Translations under genes and position numbers: made by a program
Shown here: positions 1 to 6,443 of the stretch, in pieces
Position numbering within the stretch: the stretch's first letter is position 1
Layout: the number at the start of each line of letters is the position of its first letter
Assembly (NCBI GenBank): GCA_945836835.1
Contig: CAMAML010000028.1
Location: 1 to 10,193 of the forward strand
Direction: 5' to 3'
From: an uncultured cyanobacterium
GTDB taxonomy: Bacteria; Cyanobacteriota; Vampirovibrionia; Gastranaerophilales; Gastranaerophilaceae
DNA: 10,193 bases
Notes under the pieces: model-generated
The model's input: only the letters and a program-made list of their open reading frames with translations
The model's database searches: none
Told to the model about the DNA's origin: nothing

Positions 1-478
1 TCGGGTACCCTATCCCGACCAAAACCGCAATGACGGTTGCGGGTACAAGCTGAAACCCCGCCGTACTCATCGCCAAAAACATACACATCGCATCGGACGC
101 CTCGGATTTATTGACGTTTTCCTTTTGCAACTCTTCCATAGCTTTAATCCCGATAGGGGTTGCCGCATTGGCAAGCCCGAAAGCGTTTGCCGAAACGCTC
201 ATCGCAATGTCTCCGATTGCGGGCGAATTTTCGGGAATTTGGTTGAAAAGTTTTTTTGTCACGGGGCTGATGATTTTTGCGATAAATTCGACCAGCCCGG
301 ATTTTTCGGCAATCTTCATCAACCCGAGCCAAAACGCCATTATCCCTATCAGCGAAAACGCAACCTTGACGGACAAATCTGCCCCGCTCAGTATTGCGTT
401 CACAACGTCAGGGAGCTTGCCGTTAACGGCTCCTACCACGATTGATATGATGATTAGAAAATAAAAAATATAATTCAT
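1..478 (-). CDS. spmA: SpmA-like nucleoside-recognition (Gate) domain membrane protein, N-terminal part
   Basis: Reading the minus strand from the ATG at 478-476 gives 159 residues without a stop; the gene continues past the left edge. The protein begins with a hydrophobic segment (about residues 3-19). It then shows hallmarks of the spore maturation protein A family: an IMAFWLGLMKIAEKSGL stretch (46-62), then ANAFGLANAATPIGIKAMEELQ (97-118; Asn, Gly-Leu and Ala-Ala-Thr-Pro being typical), and an MCMFLAMSTAGFQLVPATVI run (131-150). SpmA proteins are integral membrane proteins with a Gate domain. They were named in Bacillus sporulation but are also present in many non-sporulating bacteria, where the role is unclear. 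No sporulation gene is nearby, so function is inferred only as a membrane transport or gating protein. The start is preceded by no well-spaced Shine-Dalgarno, and a -10 box lies 7 nt upstream. Whether an SpmB half is fused or follows cannot be seen. Confidence 0.88.
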   Translation of the reverse strand, partial: MNYIFYFLIIISIVVGAVNGKLPDVVNAILSGADLSVKVAFSLIGIMAFWLGLMKIAEKSGLVEFIAKIISPVTKKLFNQIPENSPAIGDIAMSVSANAFGLANAATPIGIKAMEELQKENVNKSEASDAMCMFLAMSTAGFQLVPATVIAVLVGIGYP

Positions 479-485
479 ACCCCCA

Positions 486-514
486 ATTATCTCATTTTTT
501 TTAATGACTGGCAA
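486..514 (-). promoter_or_regulatory. Sigma-70-type promoter for spmA, predicted leaderless
   Basis: On the minus strand there is TTGCCA (514-509), a 17-nt spacer and GATAAT (491-486), with TGA directly before the -10 box (an extended -10). Only 7 nt separate the -10 box from the ATG at 478. The expected transcription start is therefore at or one base from the start codon. The G run 484-480 abuts the ATG too closely to act as a normal ribosome binding site. Confidence 0.6.
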
Positions 515-555
515 ATTTGTTGCAAAAATCAATAAACAAGAAATTTACCCTCCTG

Positions 556-1347
556 TTACGGAATCAGGAGCAAACTTCCCCAAATAAAGAGCATCCCCGA
601 CATTATCCCGATCATTGATAAGTGCCAGTTTCCGTACTCTCTTGCAAGCGGGAGCAAGGTATCAAACGAGATATAAATCATAATGCCCGCAACCGCCGCC
701 ATCGCAATCCCTATCATAATTTCGGGCATAAAGAAGTTTAACAAAATCATCCCGATGAACGCTCCGATAGGTTCACTTATCCCCGACATCGCCGCATACA
801 AAGTCGCATAACGTTTTTTGCCCGTTGCGTGATAGACGGGGATTGCAACCGCAATCCCTTCGGGGATGTTGTGTATCGCAATCGCCAACGCAACGGACAC
901 CCCGAGCGTAATATTATGCGACGCCGTCAAAAACGTTGCCATACCTTCGGGAAAATTGTGGATACAAATTGCAACCGCCATAAGCAATCCCGCCCGTTTC
1001 ATCCTGTGATCGGGGGTTACCACGTCATTTCGGTGTGCAAGCTCTTCTTCATCGATGTGATCGGGGATAAAATAGTCGATCAAAACCGCCACCACAATCC
1101 CGATTATAAACCCGAAATAGACAATCCAATCGCCGTGAACGGGATAATTTGGGGCTAACATCTCTCTTGACGCGGGGATTATGTCCCTGAACGAGAGCAA
1201 AATCATCACCCCTGCGGAAAACCCCAGCCCGACCGAAAGTGCCTTCAGGTTGTCTTTTTTTATGACAAAAGCGAATACCGAGCCGATCGCGGTCGCCAAA
1301 CCAGCCAATAACGTTAATAATAATGGGATTATGTAATTGTGGGGCAT
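556..1347 (-). CDS. zupT: ZIP-family divalent metal transporter (ZupT-like)
   Basis: A 263-residue integral membrane protein, close to the length of E. coli ZupT (257). ZIP proteins import Zn2+ and other divalent metals across the inner membrane. The two signature metal-site motifs are present: HNFPEG (H130, E134) in the fourth membrane helix and HNIPEG (H159, E163) in the fifth, followed by a GISEPIGAFIG segment. Several hydrophobic helices are visible, and a charged, His-containing loop lies between helices 3 and 4 (PDHIDEEELAHRND, about 95-108). The ATG at 1347-1345 was chosen because AAAGGGA lies about 9 nt upstream and the protein then begins with a membrane segment. The frame stays open 15 codons further upstream, but that stretch is not membrane-like. 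It is a single gene, 77 nt from the spmA start, which has its own promoter. Metal specificity cannot be read from the sequence. Confidence 0.92.
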   Translation of the reverse strand: MPHNYIIPLLLTLLAGLATAIGSVFAFVIKKDNLKALSVGLGFSAGVMILLSFRDIIPASREMLAPNYPVHGDWIVYFGFIIGIVVAVLIDYFIPDHIDEEELAHRNDVVTPDHRMKRAGLLMAVAICIHNFPEGMATFLTASHNITLGVSVALAIAIHNIPEGIAVAIPVYHATGKKRYATLYAAMSGISEPIGAFIGMILLNFFMPEIMIGIAMAAVAGIMIYISFDTLLPLAREYGNWHLSMIGIMSGMLFIWGSLLLIP

Positions 1348-1395
1348 AATTATTTCCCTTTCAGAAGTTCCTGCCACGGAACATTTTAACACAAA

Positions 1396-1415
1396 AAAAC
1401 TCTGTACAGAATTTT
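1396..1415. promoter_or_regulatory. Palindromic operator candidate upstream of zupT
   Basis: TCTGTACAGA (1401-1410) is a perfect 10-bp palindrome. It extends outward, after one mismatch on each side, to AAAA on the left and TTTT on the right. It lies 49-68 nt before the zupT ATG and overlaps where a -35 box would fall for a TAAAAT -10 (1388-1383, minus). Position suggests a metal-responsive repressor site, but the sequence does not match a Fur or Zur box that I can recognise. Confidence 0.4.
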
Positions 1416-1483
1416 GACGGGAAAATTTATGTTATAGTATTTATATACTAAGAGTTTTTAAAAGGTGTTTTTTATTTTGACCG

Positions 1484-1557
1484 CCCCCCCCTCACCCCTC
1501 CGTATTCAGCTTCGTTTCTGCTTAGCGTTGGCTTGTCCCTCTCCCGCAGGGCGAGGG
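1484..1557. repeat. C-rich intergenic repeat-like block with hairpin
   Basis: The block starts with CCCCCCCCTCACCCCTCC (1484-1501). It ends in a near-perfect hairpin: CCCTC (1537-1541) pairs with GAGGG (1553-1557), there is one T/C mismatch, CCC (1543-1545) pairs with GGG (1549-1551), and the loop is GCA. This architecture resembles dispersed intergenic palindromic repeats seen in many bacterial genomes. A terminator role is unlikely because no T tract follows. Confidence 0.45.
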
Positions 1558-1660
1558 GTTAAATTACGGGGAATTGGCACTTATACGACGCCCAAATAAG
1601 CGTAAAAACTTAATCACTTAGTCACTAGAAAAAGAGGCGTGGAGAATTTATGCATAAAAT

Positions 1661-1689
1661 TTTACAACCGCAAATTTTTGTGATATAAT
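1661..1689 (+). promoter_or_regulatory. Sigma-70-type promoter for the nanE operon, predicted leaderless
   Basis: TTTACA (1661-1666), 17-nt spacer, TATAAT (1684-1689), with TGA directly before the -10 box (extended -10). The ATG of nanE starts 7 nt after the -10 box, and no Shine-Dalgarno is visible before it. This predicts an mRNA that begins at or next to the start codon. Confidence 0.7.
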
Positions 1690-1696
1690 TACTTAC

Positions 1697-2386
1697 ATGG
1701 AAATGATTGAACGATTAAGGGACAAAATTGTAGTATCGGTTCAGGCGATGCCGAACGAACCGCTTTATGCTGAAAACTGCATGCTTGCCATGATGAAATC
1801 CGTCGTCAACGGCGGTGCGGGGGCTTTGCGTGTGGCAGGCGTTAGGGATGTTAAAAACGCAAAAAAACACTTTTCCGTTCCCGTTATCGGGCTTACAAAA
1901 CCCGAGGTTATACCGAAAAATTGGAAAGAAATCGTCTACATTACGCCGACGATTAGCGAGGTTGTTTCGTTAATCGAGGCGGGAGCCGATATTGTTGCTT
2001 TTGACGGGACGATGAGAAAACGTGAAGGGAATTGCAAATTAGAAGATGTCATAAAGTACGTAAACATCCATAAGCGTATATCAATGGCGGATGTTTCGAC
2101 GCTTGAAGAAGGTATAAACGCTGCAAAGTGCGGAGCAAAAATTCTCTCAACCACGCTTTCGGGCTATACGCTCGAGTCTGCCTCAGCTCCAATGAACGAG
2201 CCTGATTTTGGGCTTCTGTCTGCTCTTGTCAAGGAAACCGACCGTCCCGTCGTTTTGGAAGGTCGGATTTGGGAACCGTGGCAGGTCGAAAAAGCCTTTG
2301 AACTCGGGGCGTTGTGCGTCGTGATAGGTTCGGCGATTACTCGTCCGCAGTTGATTACAAAAAGATTTGTTTTCCGTAACTCATAG
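1697..2386 (+). CDS. nanE: N-acetylmannosamine-6-phosphate 2-epimerase
   Basis: A 229-residue cytoplasmic TIM-barrel enzyme, the usual NanE length. It interconverts ManNAc-6-P and GlcNAc-6-P in sialic acid and ManNAc catabolism. Family features in order: SVQAMPNEPL (14-23), GAGALRVAGV with the substrate-binding Arg (40-49), PVIGLTKPE (62-70; K68 matches the catalytic lysine), AGADIVAFDGT (95-105), ADVST (131-135), LSTTLSGYT (150-158), PVVLEGRIWEPWQ (184-196; E188 matches the catalytic glutamate) and a phosphate-binding VVIGSAITRP near the end. The ATG at 1697 gives the family N-terminus; the ATG at 1703 is a possible alternative. It is the first gene of a five-gene run, and its stop overlaps the ribosome binding site of the kinase. 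No nanA lyase or sialic acid transporter is in the window. Confidence 0.95.
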   Translation: MEMIERLRDKIVVSVQAMPNEPLYAENCMLAMMKSVVNGGAGALRVAGVRDVKNAKKHFSVPVIGLTKPEVIPKNWKEIVYITPTISEVVSLIEAGADIVAFDGTMRKREGNCKLEDVIKYVNIHKRISMADVSTLEEGINAAKCGAKILSTTLSGYTLESASAPMNEPDFGLLSALVKETDRPVVLEGRIWEPWQVEKAFELGALCVVIGSAITRPQLITKRFVFRNS

Positions 2387-2399
2387 GGGGATAAAGATT

Positions 2400-3275
2400 A
2401 TGAAAAAAGCCTTGACAATAGATGTCGGCGGGACAAAAATATACTCGGCAATCGTGAACAGTGAAGGAAAAATTGTTTCCGAAATCGAAAAACACTCCAC
2501 GCCGAAAACTTACGACAAAATTTTGGAAGTGTTTAAAGAACTCATAAATAAGCACGAAGATGAAGTCGACGTTATCGCATTTTCCACCTGCGGGGCGGTA
2601 AACAACACCAACGACGGGATTTTAGGCTCTACCGGGAACATCTGCAAAGAGTACCCCTCTACGGACTTCAAGTCATTAAGCAGGAAAAAAGTTTTTGTCG
2701 AAAACGACGCAAACTGTGCGGCTTGGGCAGAACACGTCATCGGGGCGTCAAAAGGTTACAAATACTCGGTTATGTTGACACTCGGGACGGGGGTTGGCGG
2801 AGGGATTATCCTTGACAATAAGCTGTACAAAGGTAAAAGCGGGGCTGCGGGCGAGATGCACTTCAAGATGACAAGAACTCCTCAAAGAGACTGCACCTGC
2901 GGAAGTTGGGGGTGTTTTGAGGCGTACGCCTCGGGAACCGGCTTGAAACTTACTGCCGAAGAGATTGCCGAAACCAAAGAGATTACGACTTACGACGTAA
3001 TCGACGGGGTTAAAGCTAAAGATGTGCTTATGACAAAAATTTTCAATACTTGGCAGGACGATATTCTTAACGGAATAATCGGTTTGGCAAACATTTTTGA
3101 TCCCGATGTCGTGGTGCTTTCGGGTTCTATGGCGGAATTTGTCGACACGGGCTATCTTACGGAAGAAACAAACAGACAAATAGTTACTCAACCGACAAAA
3201 GTCGTAAAAGCTCAGGCGGGCAACTATTCCGGCATGATTGGTGCGGGGCTTTTGGCACTGGGGGTTGAAGGTTAA
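2400..3275 (+). CDS. nanK: ROK-family sugar kinase, probable N-acetylmannosamine kinase
   Basis: A 291-residue ROK kinase. It has the ATP phosphate-binding DVGGTK (8-13), ENDANCAAWAE (101-111; D103 is the expected catalytic base), LGTGVGGG (128-135), and the zinc site formed by H154 in GEMH with C165, C167 and C172 in CTCGSWGC. All catalytic and zinc residues are present. ROK kinases phosphorylate free hexoses or amino sugars. The immediate neighbour nanE makes ManNAc (to ManNAc-6-P) the likeliest substrate, but glucose or GlcNAc cannot be excluded by sequence alone. The ATG at 2400 follows AGGGGG (2385-2390), which overlaps the nanE stop codon, so the two are probably coupled. An upstream in-frame TTG at 2367 would add 11 residues overlapping nanE and lacks a ribosome binding site. 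Confidence 0.88.
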   Translation: MKKALTIDVGGTKIYSAIVNSEGKIVSEIEKHSTPKTYDKILEVFKELINKHEDEVDVIAFSTCGAVNNTNDGILGSTGNICKEYPSTDFKSLSRKKVFVENDANCAAWAEHVIGASKGYKYSVMLTLGTGVGGGIILDNKLYKGKSGAAGEMHFKMTRTPQRDCTCGSWGCFEAYASGTGLKLTAEEIAETKEITTYDVIDGVKAKDVLMTKIFNTWQDDILNGIIGLANIFDPDVVVLSGSMAEFVDTGYLTEETNRQIVTQPTKVVKAQAGNYSGMIGAGLLALGVEG

Positions 3276-3279
3276 ACTT

Positions 3280-3516
3280 ATGGGAAAAGCCAAAAAGAGA
3301 AGTTTTCATAAAGGGATTAACGAATGCAAAGGGGTGCTGACAAGAGAGGGTGCCGTCAATAATGTCGTAGAAATCTTAAAAACCGCAAAATCCGATGAGA
3401 TGATTGAGGCGTACAAGCTGATTACTCTGTTTGGGATGAGTGCGGAAGAAATCCTTGAGGCGGGGGCAACATACGAGGCGGTGTTGGGGTTAAAAGGGAT
3501 TTTGAAAGAAGAATGA
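3280..3516 (+). CDS. Small conserved-looking protein of unknown function
   Basis: A 78-residue soluble protein that I do not recognise. The N-terminus is basic (MGKAKKRSFHKG). The remainder looks all-helical: about residues 22-48, then TLFGMSAEEILEAGATYEAV, then a C-terminal LKGILKEE. The segment FGMSAEEILEAGA resembles a short helix-turn-helix or SAM-like packing, but no family can be named. The ATG at 3280 has GAAGG (3267-3271) 8 nt upstream, starts 5 nt after the kinase stop, and its own stop overlaps the next start as ATGA (3513-3516). Translational coupling with the ComFC gene is therefore likely. An extended start at 3238 would overlap the kinase and is less plausible. Confidence 0.8.
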   Translation: MGKAKKRSFHKGINECKGVLTREGAVNNVVEILKTAKSDEMIEAYKLITLFGMSAEEILEAGATYEAVLGLKGILKEE

Positions 3517-4160
3517 AACGTTTTTTGCTGAACCTTTTGGACTGGATTTACAAGAAAAAGTGCTATTTTTGCGGCAACTCCAAAGAGTGCGTCAAAATGT
3601 GTTCGGAATGCTATTCCAAAATGGAGAGGTTGCCGTTAAAAGTTAACCGTGTAATTCTCGGGAAAAAGGTTTTCTGTGCGGGAGTTTACGAAAAAGAACT
3701 GCAAAAACTTATCAGAGGGCTGAAATACCACCATCAGCCCGAATTAGCGTACTATCTTGCAAAATTTATGGCGGAATATTGGCGAGAAATCACCGACGAC
3801 AAAGATTTTCAAGTCGTTCCCGTCCCGATTTACGCAAAACGCAAAAAGCAAAGAAAATACAACCACATGGAGCTTGTCGGAGAAGAGTTTTCAAAACTTC
3901 TTGAAATTGAATATACGCCCGATTTAATCCTCAGAATTAAGGACACAAAGCCTCAATACAACCTAAAAAAGCCCCAAAGAGCGGAAAATTTGAAAGGTGC
4001 GTTCTCGGTCGATAAAACAAAACTCCAAAAAGGTAAAATTCTTCTTATCGACGATATTTGCACGACAGGCTCAACTTTTGAGGAAATGATAAAAGAATTG
4101 CAAAAAAGCGGATTTGATGATATAGTTTGTTTTACGGCGACAACCCCGTTTGGAGAATAA
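3513..4160 (+). CDS. comFC: ComFC-type phosphoribosyltransferase-domain protein
   Basis: A 215-residue ComF family protein, normal length (200-240). An N-terminal zinc ribbon uses C17-x2-C20 and C30-x2-C33. The middle contains QKLIRGLKYHHQPELA, typical of the family (K.lK..g). It is followed by VPVPIYAKRKKQRKYNHMELV (102-122, the R..N..E signature) and the PRPP-binding loop ILLIDDICTTGST (176-188). In naturally transformable bacteria ComFC helps incoming single-stranded DNA reach the recombination machinery. Homologues (GntX, amidophosphoribosyltransferase-like) also occur in non-competent species. It overlaps the preceding gene by 4 nt and abuts the next (TAAATG), so it is cotranscribed with the nan genes. 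No other competence gene is visible here. Confidence 0.92.
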   Translation: MKRFLLNLLDWIYKKKCYFCGNSKECVKMCSECYSKMERLPLKVNRVILGKKVFCAGVYEKELQKLIRGLKYHHQPELAYYLAKFMAEYWREITDDKDFQVVPVPIYAKRKKQRKYNHMELVGEEFSKLLEIEYTPDLILRIKDTKPQYNLKKPQRAENLKGAFSVDKTKLQKGKILLIDDICTTGSTFEEMIKELQKSGFDDIVCFTATTPFGE

Positions 4161-4487
4161 ATGATTTTAAGCGAGTTTGCAAAATACCTTCAACAATTTG
4201 ACGACGAAATCACCCAAAACAAGACGAGTGCCAACAAGGTGCTTTGCCGTTGGATTAAGGAAATCGTCTACAAAAATCCGAAAAACAATATTGATAAAAT
4301 CGTTCATAAAGAAATAACGTTTGCCCAAAATAAGGAGGGCGACTTCCTCATCGTCGGAAACTCGCCGAGCGGAAGGGTTTTGGTGAATGCACTTTATAAC
4401 TACGCACTGAGCTACGAAAATTTTCTAATGAGCCGATGGCTCGAAAACAAAAAGCCGAAAGACTTCAAAAAGAAGAATAAAAAATAA
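4161..4487 (+). CDS. Unknown 108-residue protein, last gene of the nanE run
   Basis: I do not recognise this protein. It starts directly after the comFC stop (TAAATG) and has no separate ribosome binding site, so it is presumably translated by reinitiation. It is predicted soluble and mostly helical, with one extended segment KEITFAQNKEGDFLIVGNSP (50-69) that could form a small beta hairpin. The tail is strongly basic (KNKKPKDFKKKNKK-like lysine cluster, last 14 residues), which could favour nucleic acid binding, but that is only inference. No signal peptide or membrane helix is seen. Confidence 0.75.
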   Translation: MILSEFAKYLQQFDDEITQNKTSANKVLCRWIKEIVYKNPKNNIDKIVHKEITFAQNKEGDFLIVGNSPSGRVLVNALYNYALSYENFLMSRWLENKKPKDFKKKNKK

Positions 4488-4496
4488 AAAAATTTA

Positions 4497-4522
4497 GTTT
4501 TGTAAATTTTTATACACAAAAC
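4497..4522. repeat. Short inverted repeat after the nanE operon
   Basis: GTTTTGT (4497-4503) and ACAAAAC (4516-4522) form a perfect 7-bp inverted repeat around a 12-nt AT-rich loop, 10 nt after the last operon stop. The stem is AT-rich and has no following T tract. It could be a weak terminator or an operator for the downstream ATPase gene; neither is certain. Confidence 0.3.
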
Positions 4523-4577
4523 GGCACAAAAATTTTTGCTCGGGTTTTCATACTTAACGAAAGACAAGGAAAACATA

Positions 4578-5918
4578 ATGAAAATTCACGGAATACAGTC
4601 ATATACAACATTCGGATACGATAAAAAACTGAACGAACGGGTTAACAAAAGGCTTGAATATACCAAAAGTTCGGAACAAGATAAAATGCTTTTGGAGTTG
4701 AACAAATACTGCATGAAAGCAGAAGATTTGATGTGGGAGGCACAAAAGAATAATAACATTGAACTGATTGCCTATTACGGCAGAATGGTCATGAGTATTA
4801 AACCTTTTATTGCAAACGAAGTGGACGATATATTTCCTGAAATGAATTACATGGAAAATGAGTTGCAGTCGTATCAAAAAGATCTTATTGATCACCCCAA
4901 ACAAGAAGTGCAGGGCTGGATTGGCGAAATAATGAGTTGCATCATTGACAATGATGACGATTTTAATGAAGAGGACTTTGATTCGGAAGTAGCGGGTGTT
5001 CATTTAGTAGGAGCTTCAAGAGAATTGAAGGCAGAAAAAGATTTGCTGGAAGAGTTTAAGCCGAACGAGTTTTCACCAAAGGGGTTTGAGAGCTTGGGCG
5101 GAATGGAAAAGGTTAAAGAACAGTTAACGGATGAAATAATCTTTCCGATAAAAAATCCTGAAGAGGCAAAATTGGACGAAATAGAATACGGGAAAAAATA
5201 TCCGAGGGGGATAATGTTCTACGGACCTCCGGGGTGCGGGAAAACCTATGTGGTGGAAGCCCTTTCGCAGGAGGCAAATATCCCGTTGTACAAGTTGAAA
5301 CTTTCCAAATTAGGCTCAAGTTATATCAACGAAACTGCAACAAACATTCAAAAAGTGTTCGATTATCTTGAAGAAGTTTCAAAAGAAAAAGGAACCCCGG
5401 TATTTTTGCTCATGGACGAAATTGAGTCTATTGCGGCATCCAGACAAGATGGCGGAAGCGGGGCTAATTTAGAAGATACCAAAAATGTCGATACTTTGCT
5501 CACTCTAATGGAGGAAGCTCGTGCAAAAGGGATTATTATTTTTGCTGCCACAAACAAATTCAAAATGATAGACGATGCAATAAAAAGTCGTTTGCAGGAT
5601 AAAATTTATATAGGACTTCCGGACGATCAAACAAGAGAGGCTGTTTTGAAAATCCACCTGAACAAAAGAACAAAAGGGGTTTCTCTTGCAAATAACAAAG
5701 AAGAACTCCAAAAAGTCGTAAATATTACAAAAGGGTTTTCAAACAGAGATATTGCGATACTGACCGACAAGGCAGCACTTATCGCACGTAAAGACAACCG
5801 TCGTGAAATCATTGCCTCGGACTTTGAAATCCCCGTTAAAGAAAGACAAAACACCAAAGTCAACGAAAAACACTATATGTCCGACGATAATGCACGCATA
5901 AAGATCGGGTTTGCCTGA
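4578..5918 (+). CDS. AAA ATPase with unrecognised N-terminal domain
   Basis: A 446-residue protein with one AAA module. The first 165 residues are a helical, acidic region of unknown fold (acid cluster DNDDDFNEEDFDSE about 124-137). The ATPase core follows from FESLGGMEKVKEQL (170-183), the usual entry of classical AAA domains. It has Walker A GPPGCGKT (216-223), pore-loop-like SSYINET (247-253), Walker B FLLMDE (276-281), sensor-1 AATN (N326) and a second region of homology IDDAIKSRL with arginine-finger candidate R338. A small helical lid follows (TKGFSNRDIAILTDKAA), and the protein ends KIGFA. It should act as a hexameric unfoldase or remodeller in the cytoplasm. No protease or membrane anchor is seen, so the substrate is unknown. 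The pore loop has Tyr-Ile-Asn where Gly is common in the third place. The ATG at 4578 has AAGGA 7 nt upstream; the open frame extends to 4536 without support. Confidence 0.88.
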   Translation: MKIHGIQSYTTFGYDKKLNERVNKRLEYTKSSEQDKMLLELNKYCMKAEDLMWEAQKNNNIELIAYYGRMVMSIKPFIANEVDDIFPEMNYMENELQSYQKDLIDHPKQEVQGWIGEIMSCIIDNDDDFNEEDFDSEVAGVHLVGASRELKAEKDLLEEFKPNEFSPKGFESLGGMEKVKEQLTDEIIFPIKNPEEAKLDEIEYGKKYPRGIMFYGPPGCGKTYVVEALSQEANIPLYKLKLSKLGSSYINETATNIQKVFDYLEEVSKEKGTPVFLLMDEIESIAASRQDGGSGANLEDTKNVDTLLTLMEEARAKGIIIFAATNKFKMIDDAIKSRLQDKIYIGLPDDQTREAVLKIHLNKRTKGVSLANNKEELQKVVNITKGFSNRDIAILTDKAALIARKDNRREIIASDFEIPVKERQNTKVNEKHYMSDDNARIKIGFA

Positions 5919-5966
5919 TAGGTTGCAAATAATCAGTCTTATTCGCCTACTGCCACAAAACGGTTT

Positions 5967-6410
5967 TTACTTGCCGATTTCGACGGCTCTTTGTGCCATG
6001 GCTTTACTGATGTTTACGACCGCAAGGTTTGCTTCATAGGCTCTTTGAGCTAAAATTGCATCCGCCATTTCGACCATAGGGTTTACGTTTGAAGCCCTTA
6101 TGTAACCGTCTGCGTCGGCATCAGGGTGTCCGGGTTTGTAAATTTTATCACCCAAAGTCGGGTCTTCAACCGTTCCCGTGAACTGAACCCCGCCTTGAAG
6201 ATACGGCAAAGTTCCGACCCCGAAAACGTCCTCTTTCATCTCGTTCATCAATCCGTGAAACGAAACATCCTCCGTCGCATTGAGTACGGGAATTTTCCGA
6301 ACGTAATTGGGCGTGTCGATGTTTGCCATGTTTTTGGTGTGGATATCCAACCTGTTGCCGTGTACCCTTAAGGCTCTTCCGCCTATGTTCATTGATTCCA
6401 TTAAACTCAT
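5967..6410 (-). CDS. flgC: Flagellar proximal rod protein FlgC
   Basis: A 147-residue protein matching FlgC in length (about 134-150). The N-terminal rod motif is RALRVHGNRLDIHTKNMANIDTPNY (helix, then N-x-A-N-x-x-T-P-x-Y). The C-terminal signature YKPGHPDADADGY (91-103 approx.), then SNVNPMVEMADAI and RAYEANLAVVN, is diagnostic for FlgC. It is exported by the flagellar type III system and assembles in the proximal rod beside FlgB. The start at 6410 follows AAGGT by 8 nt and lies 33 nt after flgB. It is the last gene of the operon. FliE, which often follows FlgC, is not here, since the next gene is convergent. Confidence 0.95.
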   Translation of the reverse strand: MSLMESMNIGGRALRVHGNRLDIHTKNMANIDTPNYVRKIPVLNATEDVSFHGLMNEMKEDVFGVGTLPYLQGGVQFTGTVEDPTLGDKIYKPGHPDADADGYIRASNVNPMVEMADAILAQRAYEANLAVVNISKAMAQRAVEIGK

Positions 6411-6443
6411 ACGTCTTACCTTATTTAACCTTACTTAAAAACT

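Larger units (their letters stand above)
1348..1696. other. Divergent intergenic region between zupT and nanE
   Basis: No convincing gene lies in these 349 bases. It holds an imperfect palindrome near the zupT end (1396-1415), an AT-rich inverted repeat TAGTAT/ATACTA (1435-1450), a C-rich low-complexity block with a run of eight C (1484-1491), a strong hairpin (1537-1557), a short degenerate tandem motif ACTTAATC/ACTTAGTC (about 1608-1624) and the nanE promoter (1661-1689). Confidence 0.7.

Noticed and set aside
111..464. Plus-strand open frames 111-464 and 125-445
   Set aside because: They lie antisense to the clear SpmA-like protein on the minus strand and have no ribosome binding site or family resemblance.
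829..1158. Plus-strand open frame inside zupT
   Set aside because: Antisense shadow of the ZIP transporter; rich in Arg, Asn and His as expected from an antisense reading.
2748..3293. Minus-strand 181-codon open frame
   Set aside because: Antisense to the complete ROK kinase, whose motifs are all intact.
5914..5935. Terminator between the ATPase and rod operons
   Set aside because: CTGAT/ATCAG gives only a 5-bp stem with a 12-nt loop and no T tract on either strand.
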